DNA from: UBA2160 sp964588665
GTDB lineage: Bacteria > Chloroflexota > Dehalococcoidia > Lucifugimonadales > UBA1123
Length of the DNA: 64,000 nucleotides
Reading direction: 5' to 3'
NCBI GenBank assembly: GCA_964588665.1
Contig: CAZPQQ010000006.1
Location: 1 to 64,000, forward strand
Shown here in pieces: positions 18,246 through 27,647 of this stretch (position 1 is its first letter; the number at the start of each line of letters is the position of its first letter). The notes under the pieces are model-generated. The model was not told the DNA's origin. It was given only the letters and a program-made list of their open reading frames with translations, and did not search any database. Made by a program: the position numbers and the translations under genes.

Positions 18246-20843
18246 ATGGTAACCAAGACCGAGTTCGGATTCATCCGGCCCACCCAGATCGTCGACGAGA
18301 TGCGCACCTCGTACCTGGATTACGCGATGAGCGTCATCGTGGCCAGGGCGCTGCCCGACATCCGTGACGGTCTCAAGCCGGTGCAGCGTCGCATCCTGTT
18401 CGCGATGAACGACCTGGGGATGAGGCCCGGCACTCCTCACAAGAAGAGCGCTCGTCTGGTCGGCGAAGTGCTCGGCAAGTGGCACCCCCACGGCGAGCTG
18501 GCCGTTTACGACGCGATGGTTCGGATGGCCCAACCGTTCAGCCTTCGTGTTCCGCTCGTCGACGGCCAGGGCAACTTCGGCAGCCAGGACAACGACCCCG
18601 CGGCGGCCATGCGGTACACCGAAGCCCGCCTCGCGCCGGTGGCCGACGAGATGCTGGCTAACATCGACCAGGAAACCGTCGACTACGCGGACAACTTCGA
18701 CGCCTCGCTCAGAGAGCCGCTCGTACTGCCCGCCAGGCTCCCGAACCTGCTCATCAACGGGGCATCCGGCATCGCGGTCGGAATGGCCACCAATATCCCT
18801 CCCCACAACCCAACCGAGATATGCAACGCGGTAATTCACCTGGTCGACAACCCCGACGCGACCTCTGAAGACCTCATGAAGTTCGTCAAAGGCCCTGATT
18901 TCCCGACAGGCGGCACGATCATGGGACGCGAGGGCATTCGAAACGCCTACACGACCGGCCGAGGGCAGATCATCGTTCGGTCCAAGGCCGAGATTGAGGA
19001 GATACCTCGCACCAACCGGATGCAGATCATCATCACGGAGATTCCCTTTCAGGTCAACAAGGCTGCGCTGGTCGAGAAGATCGCGGGCTTGGTGAAAGAG
19101 AAACGGGTCGAGGGAATAAGTGAGATCCGCGACGAGTCCGACAGACAGGGCATGCGGATAGTGTTCGAGCTACGCGGCGGCACGCAACCGCAGATCGTCC
19201 TCAACAACCTATACAAGCACTCGGCATTGCAGAACTCGTTCTCGGCCAACATGCTGGCGCTCGTGGACGGGATGCCGCGCATCATCACGCTGAGGGAGGC
19301 GCTGCATCAGTTCATCATCTTCCGCCGGAGTGTCGTCCGACGCAGGACCGAATACGAACTGCGTCGAGCCCGCGCCCGCGCCCACATTCTCGCCGGACTC
19401 AGAATCGCGATCAGCAACCTGGATGAGGTCATCAGGCTGATCCGGGCTTCCGACAACGCGGAGGCCGCCCGCGGTGAACTCATCGCCCGGTTCGGACTCG
19501 ACGAACCCCAGGCGCAGGCCATCCTGGACATGCAGCTCAGGCGCCTAGCCGCCCTGGAGCGCGAGCGCCTCGAACAGGAGTACCAGGACCTGCAGGAGTC
19601 CATCCGAGGGATGGAAGAACTTCTAGCCGACGAGCAGAAGATCCTCGCCGAGGTCAAAGACGAAACGGCCGCCATCAAGAAGAAATACGGCTCGAAGCGA
19701 CGCACCGACATCAGCGGCGACGCCCATGACCTCGACCGCGAGGACCTCGAACCACATGACCAGATCGTGGTCACTCTGAGCCGCGCGGGTTACGTCAAGC
19801 GCATCCTGGCGAGCACCTACCGCAACCAGCATCGCGGCGGCAAGGGCGTCGTCAGCATGAACAAGCGCGACGACGACGCCGTGAAGCACATACTCGTCAT
19901 CGACACCCACACCAGATTGCTGTTTTTCACGAACAAAGGCCGGGTTTTCTCGCTTACCGCGTACGAACTCAGGGCAGACGCCCAACGCAACAGTCGAGGC
20001 GTCCCCGTGGCCAACGTGCTGGCCGTCGGCGACACCGAGAAGATCAGCGCCATCATCGACATCACCAAGCAGGAACTGGAGAACGGCGTCGACCGATACG
20101 TCGTTCTGGCCACCCACACCGGCAGGATCAAGAGAATCGCCCTCAACTCGGTGTCGAGCATACGCGCATCCGGCCTGATCATCATGAACCTCAAGCCAGA
20201 CGACGAGCTGGTCTCAGTGAGGATGGCATCGGAAGGCGAGGACGTGATCTTCGTCTCCGAAAACGGCATGTCCATCAGGTTCCCCGTGATGGCCGTTCCG
20301 CTGCGACAGCGGGCCGCGGGCGGAGTCAAAGGCATGTCGTTGCGAGGCGATGACACCGTTGTCTCTATGGATGTCGGCTCGCCAGAACACAGATTGCTGG
20401 TAATCAGCCGGCTGGGATTCGGTAAACTGACGCCTCTCGACTCGTACCGCACTCAGGGAAGAGGCGGCATTGGCATCAAGACGTTCAACATCCGCACCAA
20501 GACCGGCCCGGTCGCGGACGCCAAGATCATCGACGACAGCAAAGAGGTCTACGTGGTCTCGGAGCAGGCGCAGGTGCTGCGCACGAACCTGTCCGAAATC
20601 CGCAGCATGGGCCGCGCCACTCAAGGTGTGACCATATTCAAGCCTGCAAGCGGCGACTTCGTTTCGTCGATCGCGGTCGTTAGCGATCTGGACCTCGACG
20701 AAGGCGACGACGACGCAGACCCGAAGGCAAAGGGCAACGGAAAAGGCAAAGCGAACGGCAAGGGTAAAGCCAACGGCAAGTCGAAGAACGGCAACGGCCG
20801 CAACGGCGCCCAGCAACCGCCGCTGACGGGCCTCGAGGAGTAG
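18246..20843 (+). CDS. gyrA: DNA gyrase subunit A
   Basis: GyrA cuts and reseals DNA with GyrB to introduce negative supercoils. The 865-residue protein begins with the catalytic core; the active tyrosine is Tyr124 (AMRYTEARL), and the beta-pinwheel domain starts after residue 500 with the GyrA box QHRGGKG. An odd tail of repeated Gly-Lys-Asn-Ala (about 822-853) precedes the end. In the quinolone region the usual HPHGDSAVYD reads HPHGELAVYD (Glu84-Leu85), which is the position of E. coli Ser83 to Leu. GGAG lies before the ATG. No gyrB is near. Confidence 0.97.
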   Translation: MVTKTEFGFIRPTQIVDEMRTSYLDYAMSVIVARALPDIRDGLKPVQRRILFAMNDLGMRPGTPHKKSARLVGEVLGKWHPHGELAVYDAMVRMAQPFSLRVPLVDGQGNFGSQDNDPAAAMRYTEARLAPVADEMLANIDQETVDYADNFDASLREPLVLPARLPNLLINGASGIAVGMATNIPPHNPTEICNAVIHLVDNPDATSEDLMKFVKGPDFPTGGTIMGREGIRNAYTTGRGQIIVRSKAEIEEIPRTNRMQIIITEIPFQVNKAALVEKIAGLVKEKRVEGISEIRDESDRQGMRIVFELRGGTQPQIVLNNLYKHSALQNSFSANMLALVDGMPRIITLREALHQFIIFRRSVVRRRTEYELRRARARAHILAGLRIAISNLDEVIRLIRASDNAEAARGELIARFGLDEPQAQAILDMQLRRLAALERERLEQEYQDLQESIRGMEELLADEQKILAEVKDETAAIKKKYGSKRRTDISGDAHDLDREDLEPHDQIVVTLSRAGYVKRILASTYRNQHRGGKGVVSMNKRDDDAVKHILVIDTHTRLLFFTNKGRVFSLTAYELRADAQRNSRGVPVANVLAVGDTEKISAIIDITKQELENGVDRYVVLATHTGRIKRIALNSVSSIRASGLIIMNLKPDDELVSVRMASEGEDVIFVSENGMSIRFPVMAVPLRQRAAGGVKGMSLRGDDTVVSMDVGSPEHRLLVISRLGFGKLTPLDSYRTQGRGGIGIKTFNIRTKTGPVADAKIIDDSKEVYVVSEQAQVLRTNLSEIRSMGRATQGVTIFKPASGDFVSSIAVVSDLDLDEGDDDADPKAKGNGKGKANGKGKANGKSKNGNGRNGAQQPPLTGLEE

Positions 20844-21043
20844 CGGGTCGGGCATCGACGTGATCCCCGCCCCGAAACTCTGGGTGAGCAATCGTGTTGG
20901 TAATCGAAGCCCCGGAGGTCTTCCGGCATTCCGGCGACCTCCGGGCAAAGTAAAGCGACCACGACCCTCGCGACCCGGCCTTCAGCCATCGCAGTCCCAA
21001 AGTCCCGGTGCAATAGTGTCACCCCCATGTTGAGCGGTGATTC

Positions 21044-21391
21044 GTGACGAGCGTAAACATTCGGGAGTTGATACCTAAGAACGTTCTTGGCTCGCGGGAT
21101 ACGGCTAGGATCATCGCCTCGGATATTGCCCAGGCAGTCTCCGAAGGCCACGGCAGCTTCGAGATTGACCTGCAGGGAGTGCTCGGATTCGCCCCTGCGT
21201 TTTTCAGTGAACCGCTGTCCATGATCGGTGAGGCGTCTCAAGAGCACAGTGTTCCGCTGTTGAAACTGGTGATCGCTCATCCACCGACAGGGCTTTCATA
21301 CAAACACCACGCCGTGTGCAGGCCCCATGGGTTGGCCATCTCCGAGAGCAAGGATGGCGATTGGCTGATCACTCCGACGAGTCCTCGGTGA
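21044..21391 (+). CDS. STAS-like DUF4325 family protein
   Basis: This 115-residue protein resembles DUF4325 STAS-like domains: an N-terminal strand, a helix over SRDTARIIASDIAQAV (17-32) and a second strand with a conserved-looking FEIDLQGVLGFAPAFF (39-54). STAS-like proteins sense or bridge in regulatory pairs, often near ATPase domains. No such partner is near. The start is GTG at 21044. The C-terminal third is unassigned. The gene stands between gyrA and the MMPL transporter. Confidence 0.6.
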   Translation: MTSVNIRELIPKNVLGSRDTARIIASDIAQAVSEGHGSFEIDLQGVLGFAPAFFSEPLSMIGEASQEHSVPLLKLVIAHPPTGLSYKHHAVCRPHGLAISESKDGDWLITPTSPR

Positions 21392-21432
21392 CCTACTTCC
21401 TTTACGCGTGGCTGGGCGGCCAAGGCCAGTAG

Positions 21433-23670
21433 ATGCTGGATTCGCTCGGGGCGTGGGTCGTTCGCGCCAGATGGTGGGTTATCGCCTTCTGGGTGGCGGT
21501 GCTGCTGGCCAGTCTGCCGTTTGCTCCGCGGGCTACATCGGCGCTCAGATCTGGGTTCGGAGACTCTGACACCGAGTCCAGGCAGGCTCTGCGCTTGATG
21601 GCCGAGCGGCTCGACATCCCTGAGACGTCGGTCACGCTGGTGTTCTCGTCCGACGACCTCACCGTCGTAGATCCTCGCTACGCGCGGGCGGTCGAGCGCG
21701 CGACAGCCCCCCTCGTGCAGATTCCAGCCGTCGAGCGAATCGTCACGTACCACGACACGCTCGACGAAAACATGGTCTCGCCGGACGGACGGACGACCTA
21801 CGCTTTCGTCTCCCTCGACGTGGACATCGATTCGGCGGTGGAGCTCGTTTCGGAGATCCGGTCGGGCTTGCAGCAGAGCGAGCTCGACGTCTGGGTCACG
21901 GGCGGCATCGCCATCTTCGCCGACCTCAACGAGGCGAGCGAGCACGACCTGCGGCGCGCCGAGATCATTACGCTGCCCGTGCTCTTGATCGCGCTGCTCA
22001 TCGTGTTCAGAGGGGTGTTTGCGGCAGGGTTGCCGCTGGCTATGGGCGGTTTGAGCATCGTCGTGACGTTGGCCCTGGTCTACGCTCTGGCCCAGTTCAC
22101 GGACATGTCGATCTTCGTCCTCAACATCGCGTCCTTCCTGGGGCTGGGCATGGCGGTCGATTACTCGCTGTTGATGGTCAGCCGTTACCGCGAAGAGCTG
22201 GAGCGAAGAGAAGTCGCGGACGCCGTGCGCGTCACGATGGCGACCGCGGGCAAGGCGATCGTGTTTTCGGCTGGCACGTCGATGATCGGCCTATCCGGCC
22301 TGTTGCTGTTCAAGTTCATGATGCTCAGGTCCCTCGGCATAGGCGGGATAACGGTGATATTCTTTTCGCTGTTGATCGCACTCACGCTGATACCGGCGCT
22401 GTTGGCGGTTCTGGGTAGAAACATCAACGCCCTGTCGATCCTTCCACATCGTGTGGACAGCGGCCGGTTCTGGCATCGCCTCTCACGCTGGGTCATGCGG
22501 CATCCTGTCGCGGTCGCCGTGCCGGTAATCGTGGGTCTGCTGTTGTTGGGGGCGCCGTTTCTGAACGTGCGCCTGGGCAGCCCGTGGGCTTCGATCCTTC
22601 CAGAGGAGTCCGAGGCGAGAGTAGGGTGGGACCTCGTAGCGGAAGAGTTCGGAGCCGGAGAACTGGCGCAGGTGATCGCCGTCACGACCTCGCCTACGTC
22701 TGCACTCTCGCCCGAGAACATTGGCGCCGCTTACGATTTCGTCGAGCGATTGAAGGCCGACCCCAGGGTCGCGCGTGTGGACAGCATCGTGTCGCCGGAA
22801 CTGGACGTTTCCCGGGAGCAGCTTCAGGCTCTGTATGCATCACCGTCGCCCGAGTCTGTCGGCGGGCCGCTCGTCGCGAGAGCCCTGGACGAACTGGTGA
22901 GCGACGACCGAACGGCCAACATGATCCGCATCGTGCCCCGAGGCGCGCCGGTTTCGGACGATGCCAGAGAGCTTGTCGAGGACATCCGAACGTCGCCCCC
23001 CGGCGGCGACCTCACAACTTACCTGACGGGCGCGACCCCCGACCTTCAGGACACCGTCGATCGCATGTACTCAGACTTCCCGAAGATCGTCGTCTACGTC
23101 GCCGTCGTGACGTACGTAGCGCTGTTCCTGCTGTTCCGATCGGTCCTCCTGCCGCTCAAGGCGGTGGTGTTGAACGTGATGAGCATCCTCGCCAGCTTTG
23201 GTGCATTGGTGTTCGTCTTCCAGCAAGGCCACTTCCAGTCCATTCTCGGGTTCACGTCCGAGGGCTTCACCGAGGCGTCGGTGCCGATTCTGCTGTTCTC
23301 GATCGTGTTCGGACTGAGCATGGACTACGAGGTGTTTCTGCTCAGCCGCGTCAAGGAAGAGTACGAAGCGAACGGCGACAACGTCGAAGCGGTCGCGGTC
23401 GGCATGGAACGCTCCGGGCGGATCATTACGAGCGCCGCCCTCGTGCTGATCCTGGTCTCCGCTGGGTTTGCGTCGGGTGACATCCTCATAGTCAAAGCGC
23501 TGGGAGTCGGCACTGCCCTGGCGATCTTCATCGACTCGACCATCGTGCGCGCCCTGTTGGTTCCGGCTTTGATGCGACTGTTCAGCGCCGCGAACTGGTG
23601 GGCGCCCGCGTTCTTGGGAGGCGGCATCAAACCAGGCGCCGCCGCCGCCGGTTCGCCCAATCCGTCGTGA
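21433..23670 (+). CDS. MMPL/RND family transporter
   Basis: This 745-residue membrane protein has the RND plan of two MMPL repeats. TM1 at 12-30 is followed by an extracytoplasmic domain (35-180), then five TM helices containing GLGMAVDYSLLMVSRYREEL (about 236-255). A second copy starts with TM7 near 357, an extracytoplasmic domain (about 380-540) and the last TM helices with FGLSMDYEVFLLSRVKEEY (about 630-648). The Asp-Tyr pairs are the proton-relay sites typical of MMPL. Such proteins export lipids or hydrophobic compounds. The cargo is unknown. It starts 42 bases after the STAS-like gene. Confidence 0.93.
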   Translation: MLDSLGAWVVRARWWVIAFWVAVLLASLPFAPRATSALRSGFGDSDTESRQALRLMAERLDIPETSVTLVFSSDDLTVVDPRYARAVERATAPLVQIPAVERIVTYHDTLDENMVSPDGRTTYAFVSLDVDIDSAVELVSEIRSGLQQSELDVWVTGGIAIFADLNEASEHDLRRAEIITLPVLLIALLIVFRGVFAAGLPLAMGGLSIVVTLALVYALAQFTDMSIFVLNIASFLGLGMAVDYSLLMVSRYREELERREVADAVRVTMATAGKAIVFSAGTSMIGLSGLLLFKFMMLRSLGIGGITVIFFSLLIALTLIPALLAVLGRNINALSILPHRVDSGRFWHRLSRWVMRHPVAVAVPVIVGLLLLGAPFLNVRLGSPWASILPEESEARVGWDLVAEEFGAGELAQVIAVTTSPTSALSPENIGAAYDFVERLKADPRVARVDSIVSPELDVSREQLQALYASPSPESVGGPLVARALDELVSDDRTANMIRIVPRGAPVSDDARELVEDIRTSPPGGDLTTYLTGATPDLQDTVDRMYSDFPKIVVYVAVVTYVALFLLFRSVLLPLKAVVLNVMSILASFGALVFVFQQGHFQSILGFTSEGFTEASVPILLFSIVFGLSMDYEVFLLSRVKEEYEANGDNVEAVAVGMERSGRIITSAALVLILVSAGFASGDILIVKALGVGTALAIFIDSTIVRALLVPALMRLFSAANWWAPAFLGGGIKPGAAAAGSPNPS

Positions 23671-23773
23671 GGCGTCTGGGCTATCCTCGCGCGTCCCGCC
23701 ATCGTTACACACCTCGGACGCATCTAACCTTCAGATCGAAGCATCGACCACACCAAACCTGGAGTAACGGATC

Positions 23774-25303
23774 TTGTCATTGACCAGCCTTCGTCCTCGC
23801 AATCTCAGGCAGCTTGCCGCCTACCTGGCTCCGGTCGCGCTCGCGCTGGCGTTGGCCTGCGGCGATCCGGCCGAGTTGGCCCCGCCGGACCCGGTGTCCA
23901 CGGCTATTCCCGCGCCGACAGCACGCTTGAATGCTCCCGTCGTGGAGACTCCGCCCACCGCGGTCGCCTCTTCGCCCACGGCTGCCACTCCGGCGCTCGC
24001 CCCGATCGCACCCACCGGACCGATCCTCATCCCGACCCTGCCTGTAGAAACCGAGAGATTGAACCCCGCCTCATCGTTGGCCCCCACGCCGGCGCCGAAC
24101 ACCGTCTCGGCGCCCCCGACTGGAGTACCGCCAGAGTCAGGTCTTTTCAATATCGGCGCGCTTGGCGACCAAGCTATGGAATTCTTAGAGACTCTGACTG
24201 CGGACCACAGCCCGCGGGAGAGCGCGACCGAGCAGGAACTCGAGGCCGCTCAGTTCCTGGCTGCGGAATTCGAGTCGCTGGGGTACGAGACTGCCATCGT
24301 GCCGTTCACCGTGGAACGAATAGAATCGGAGATCGAACTGTCATCCGTGGCGCTCGCGACAACGACCACATACCGAACGCTGCCGCTCAGCCGGTCCGGG
24401 CAGGGCTTGTCGAGAGGATTCTTGACTCCGGTGGGCTTGGCATACCCCGAAGACATCCCCGAAGAGGGCCTGGACGGCCAGGTGGCGCTGATCCAGCGGG
24501 GGACGATTCCGTTCGAAGAAAAGGTCACGAGGGTCGCGGAGGCTGGCGCGATCGCCGCCATCATCTACAACGGGACCGACGGCATGTTCCGCGGCACACT
24601 CGCCACGCTGTCGACGATTCCGGCCGTTTCCATGTCCAAAGCGGACGGCGAAGCGCTGTTGGACCTGTTGTCACAGGGAGACATCTCGGCCTCGGTCACG
24701 GTCGAGAACCGTGTCATGCAGTCGAGAAACGTGGTCGCCGAGATGAAGGGAACCATGGACGACGGTCGGTCAGTTGTCATCGGCGGCCACTACGACACGG
24801 TTGCGGGCGTGCCCGGCGCCAACGACAACGGGTCCGGGACAGCGACCACGATGACCGTCGCCAGGGCAATCGCGGGCAATCCCTACCCGTTCACGGTCAG
24901 GTTCATGCTGTTCGGCTCCGAGGAAGAAGGGCTATTGGGCAGCTTCGATTACGTGCGCGGCCTCACGGAGGCGCAGCGAGCGGACATCATCGCGATGATC
25001 AACTACGATGCTCTCGGCACGGGAGATGAACTCAAAGTGTTGGGAGACGGCGCGCTGGCCGCGACCGTGATGTCAGCCAGCGACGCGATGGACTACACGA
25101 TCCTCAGACAGTACACGCTGGGCAACGCATCGTCCGATCACGCTGTGTTCCTCGAGGCGGGAATCCCGGCTCTCTTCTTCCTGGCCGATGACATCAGCCG
25201 TATCCACATGCCGGAAGACAAACTGGAGTTCGTCCAGTCCGAGTTCATGGGCGCGGCGGCGTTTTTCGGAATCGCGCTGCTCGGGTCGTTCGTCGACGGC
25301 TGA
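23774..25303 (+). CDS. M28 metallopeptidase with PA domain, lipoprotein
   Basis: Exported aminopeptidase of 509 residues. A signal peptide ends at a lipobox Cys29 (ALALAC), and a Pro/Ala/Thr-rich linker runs to about residue 120. A PA (protease-associated) domain follows at about 195-300, with DGQVALIQRG and GAIAAIIYNG. The M28 catalytic domain has both zinc ligands sites: GGHYDT (about 337), GANDNGSGT, GSEEEGLLGS (two catalytic Glu), NYDALG and SSDHAVF. The start is TTG at 23774 with GGAG about 9 bases before it. It would trim extracellular peptides. Confidence 0.92.
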   Translation: MSLTSLRPRNLRQLAAYLAPVALALALACGDPAELAPPDPVSTAIPAPTARLNAPVVETPPTAVASSPTAATPALAPIAPTGPILIPTLPVETERLNPASSLAPTPAPNTVSAPPTGVPPESGLFNIGALGDQAMEFLETLTADHSPRESATEQELEAAQFLAAEFESLGYETAIVPFTVERIESEIELSSVALATTTTYRTLPLSRSGQGLSRGFLTPVGLAYPEDIPEEGLDGQVALIQRGTIPFEEKVTRVAEAGAIAAIIYNGTDGMFRGTLATLSTIPAVSMSKADGEALLDLLSQGDISASVTVENRVMQSRNVVAEMKGTMDDGRSVVIGGHYDTVAGVPGANDNGSGTATTMTVARAIAGNPYPFTVRFMLFGSEEEGLLGSFDYVRGLTEAQRADIIAMINYDALGTGDELKVLGDGALAATVMSASDAMDYTILRQYTLGNASSDHAVFLEAGIPALFFLADDISRIHMPEDKLEFVQSEFMGAAAFFGIALLGSFVDG

Positions 25304-25429
25304 TCCGCTGAGTTGACGGCGGTCCAAGAGCTGGCTGCGTACACGTGACGTGGAATCGTTGCGGTCGTCGACCTGTCCACACGCGCACGCCGATATGTAA
25401 AATGGATCGTGTCGTGCTCGCTCATACGC

Positions 25430-25458
25430 TTGTCGTTGTATTAGACTCGGATTATAAT
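25430..25458 (+). promoter_or_regulatory. dnaJ promoter
   Basis: TTGTCG (25430-25435), a 17-base spacer and a perfect TATAAT (25453-25458) form a good sigma-A promoter. Transcription would begin near 25465, ruling out starts upstream of that, including a TTG at 25468 that would be at the very 5' end. Confidence 0.7.
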
Positions 25459-25469
25459 GGATAGTAATT

Positions 25470-25483
25470 GTCCGAATTCGGAC
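25470..25483. promoter_or_regulatory. 14-bp palindrome at the dnaJ start site, candidate operator
   Basis: GTCCGAATTCGGAC is a perfect palindrome beginning 12 bases after the -10 box, where a repressor would block transcription start. It does not match CIRCE (TTAGCACTC). Function is inferred only from position and symmetry. Confidence 0.4.
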
Positions 25484-25575
25484 CGATCATTTCGCAGTCC
25501 GCTGCGTGCATCGGGGCGCATGAGCGGCGTCAAATTACGTGGAATCTTCCGAGAAAAGGTGGGCTCGCCCAGAAC

Positions 25576-26712
25576 ATGACCACAAGCAAACGCGACTATT
25601 ACGAGGTCCTCGGCATCCCAAAGAACGCTTCGGAAGAGGACGTCAAGAAAGCTTTCCGCAAACTGGCCCTCGAGTATCATCCCGACCGGAACAAGGACGA
25701 AGGCGCAGAGGACCGGTTCAAAGAGGTCAACGAAGCCTATCAGGTCTTGTCGAATCAGAAGAAGCGGGCCGAATACGATAGGTTTGGCCATGCGACAGCC
25801 GGCGCTGGCCGAGGTTTCGACGGGCACGAGAACTTCGGCGGATTCGGAGACATATTCGACGCCTTTTTCGGCGGCGGCGGATTCGAGTCAGGAGACCGGC
25901 AAAAAGCCGGCGGTGCGAAACGCGGCGCGGACCTTCAATATGGAATCGCCATCGAGTTCGAAGAGGCCGTGTTCGGCGCCGACAAAGAGATCGAGATCGA
26001 TCGCGTCGACGTGTGCACGGCGTGTCAGGGCGCCCGCAGCGAGCCCGGGTCCAGCCCCACGATGTGCGCCAACTGCCGCGGAAGCGGGCAGGTGCGCCGA
26101 TCGCATCAGGGGCTATTCGGTCAGTTCTACCAGGTGTCGACCTGCAATTCATGCCAGGGCGAGGGAAGCATGATCACGCAGCCCTGCAAACGGTGCAAGG
26201 GCACCGGACGTGAGCGCCGCAACCGCAAACTGGTCGTCGCGGTTCCAGCGGGAATCGAAGACAGCACGCAGATCAGACTCAGCCGCGAGGGTGAGGCCGG
26301 TTCCGGCGGCGGGCGGCCCGGCGACCTGTATGTGGTTGTGCGGGTGCGTGAGCATGAGATGTTCGAGCGACTGGGTTCCGACATTCATCTGACGATGCCC
26401 ATAAACGTATTTCAGGCCACCCTGGGCGCAACCGTTCAGGCGCCGACATTGGAAGGCAACGTCGAACTCGTAGTCCCGGCTGGGACTCAACCCGGCCAGA
26501 CGTTCACGCTGAAGGGCAAAGGCGTCCCTCACCTCCGAAGCCGCCAACGCGGCGACCAGCTCGTAACCGTTCAGGTCGAGATCCCAGCCGCCCTCAACGA
26601 AGAGCAACGCGCCGTCTTCAAACGGCTAGGCGGCATGATGGGCGATGAGAACTTCAACGAGAACGGCAAGGGCTTCTTCGACAAGCTCAAGGACGCGTTG
26701 GGCGCTGAGTAA
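25576..26712 (+). CDS. dnaJ: Chaperone DnaJ, type I
   Basis: DnaJ recruits DnaK and stimulates its ATPase. With the ATG at 25576 the protein has 378 residues. The J domain is at the N-terminus (DYYEVLGIPKNAS, HPD in EYHPDRNKD), then a Gly/Phe-rich region (about 75-110). A zinc region of four CxxC repeats follows: CTACQGA, CANCRGSG, CNSCQGEG, CKRCKGTG. The two C-terminal substrate-binding domains complete it. It is a complete type I protein. The upstream open frame is not used, as it starts at the promoter. prmA follows after 6 bases, then a hypothetical gene and rsmE. No grpE or dnaK is adjacent. Confidence 0.95.
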   Translation: MTTSKRDYYEVLGIPKNASEEDVKKAFRKLALEYHPDRNKDEGAEDRFKEVNEAYQVLSNQKKRAEYDRFGHATAGAGRGFDGHENFGGFGDIFDAFFGGGGFESGDRQKAGGAKRGADLQYGIAIEFEEAVFGADKEIEIDRVDVCTACQGARSEPGSSPTMCANCRGSGQVRRSHQGLFGQFYQVSTCNSCQGEGSMITQPCKRCKGTGRERRNRKLVVAVPAGIEDSTQIRLSREGEAGSGGGRPGDLYVVVRVREHEMFERLGSDIHLTMPINVFQATLGATVQAPTLEGNVELVVPAGTQPGQTFTLKGKGVPHLRSRQRGDQLVTVQVEIPAALNEEQRAVFKRLGGMMGDENFNENGKGFFDKLKDALGAE

Positions 26713-26718
26713 CAACGA

Positions 26719-27618
26719 TTGAAGTGGATCGAGTTGGCCGTTGACACTCCACCCGAGTTCGTGGAGCCGTTGACTGAGATTTTCCATCGCTACGGGCACG
26801 GCGGAGTCGCCACCGAGCAGGAAGCCGGCCACAATCCCGACGAGGGCGAACGAGCCCCGACCCCGGACTACGTAACCGTCTGCACCTACCTGCCCCTGGA
26901 TTCCACGACCCACAACCGCCGCGAGCAGATCGACGTCGGTGTTCGGCTTGTAGCGTACCTGGCCGATGTGTCTCCGCTGAGAGAGCGGGTCATCGAGGAG
27001 CAGGACTGGCAGAACGCCTGGAAAGACCACTTCTACCCTCTGCGGATCGGGCGCAACATCGTAATCTGCCCCACGTGGCGTGAGCATCAGGCCGGTCCGT
27101 CCGATCGAGTGGTCCTCCTCGACCCTGGAATGGCGTTCGGAACAGGACATCACCCCACGACGCGCACTTGTCTCGAAGCCCTCGAGGATCTGGTCGAACC
27201 GACCAGCCGCGTGCTTGACGTGGGCTGCGGATCGGCGATACTGTCGATGACGGCGGTTGCCCTTGGCGCCGCATCGGCAGTCGGGCTGGAGATCGACCCG
27301 ATCGCTGCCCGAACAGCCAACGACAACGTGGCGATCAACGGGCAAGAGTCGCGCGTTACGATCGCTCAAGGCACGCTCCCCAACCCGCTGGCCCTCGAGC
27401 GCAGCTTCGACATCGTCGTCGCCAACATCTCCGCCAAGGTCGTGACCGGTCTTGCGCCACAACTCATTCATGCAATGGCAGGCGACGGCAGGCTCGTGGC
27501 GTCGGGCATCATCCAAGATCATGTGGACGGCGTCGTCTCGGCGATCGAGTCGCACGGGGGCAGCATCGAGGACCGGTTCGTTGACGGAGATTGGGTGACG
27601 CTGCTAGCATCTTCCTGA
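26719..27618 (+). CDS. prmA: Ribosomal protein L11 methyltransferase
   Basis: PrmA trimethylates lysines and the N-terminus of ribosomal protein L11. The 299-residue protein has the family's N-terminal substrate-recognition domain (MKWIELAVDTPPEFVEP) and a Rossmann core with LDPGMAFGTGHHPTTRTC (about 135-152), VLDVGCGSAILS and IVVANISAKV. It starts with TTG, 6 bases after the dnaJ stop, so translation is probably coupled. This dnaJ-prmA-rsmE order occurs widely. Confidence 0.93.
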   Translation: MKWIELAVDTPPEFVEPLTEIFHRYGHGGVATEQEAGHNPDEGERAPTPDYVTVCTYLPLDSTTHNRREQIDVGVRLVAYLADVSPLRERVIEEQDWQNAWKDHFYPLRIGRNIVICPTWREHQAGPSDRVVLLDPGMAFGTGHHPTTRTCLEALEDLVEPTSRVLDVGCGSAILSMTAVALGAASAVGLEIDPIAARTANDNVAINGQESRVTIAQGTLPNPLALERSFDIVVANISAKVVTGLAPQLIHAMAGDGRLVASGIIQDHVDGVVSAIESHGGSIEDRFVDGDWVTLLASS

Positions 27619-27647
27619 CCTCAACCCGACCTGACCGACCTGGACCG

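Noticed and set aside
25468..25575. Longer N-terminus for DnaJ
   Set aside because: It would begin at the transcription start itself, inside a palindrome, and adds residues foreign to the family.
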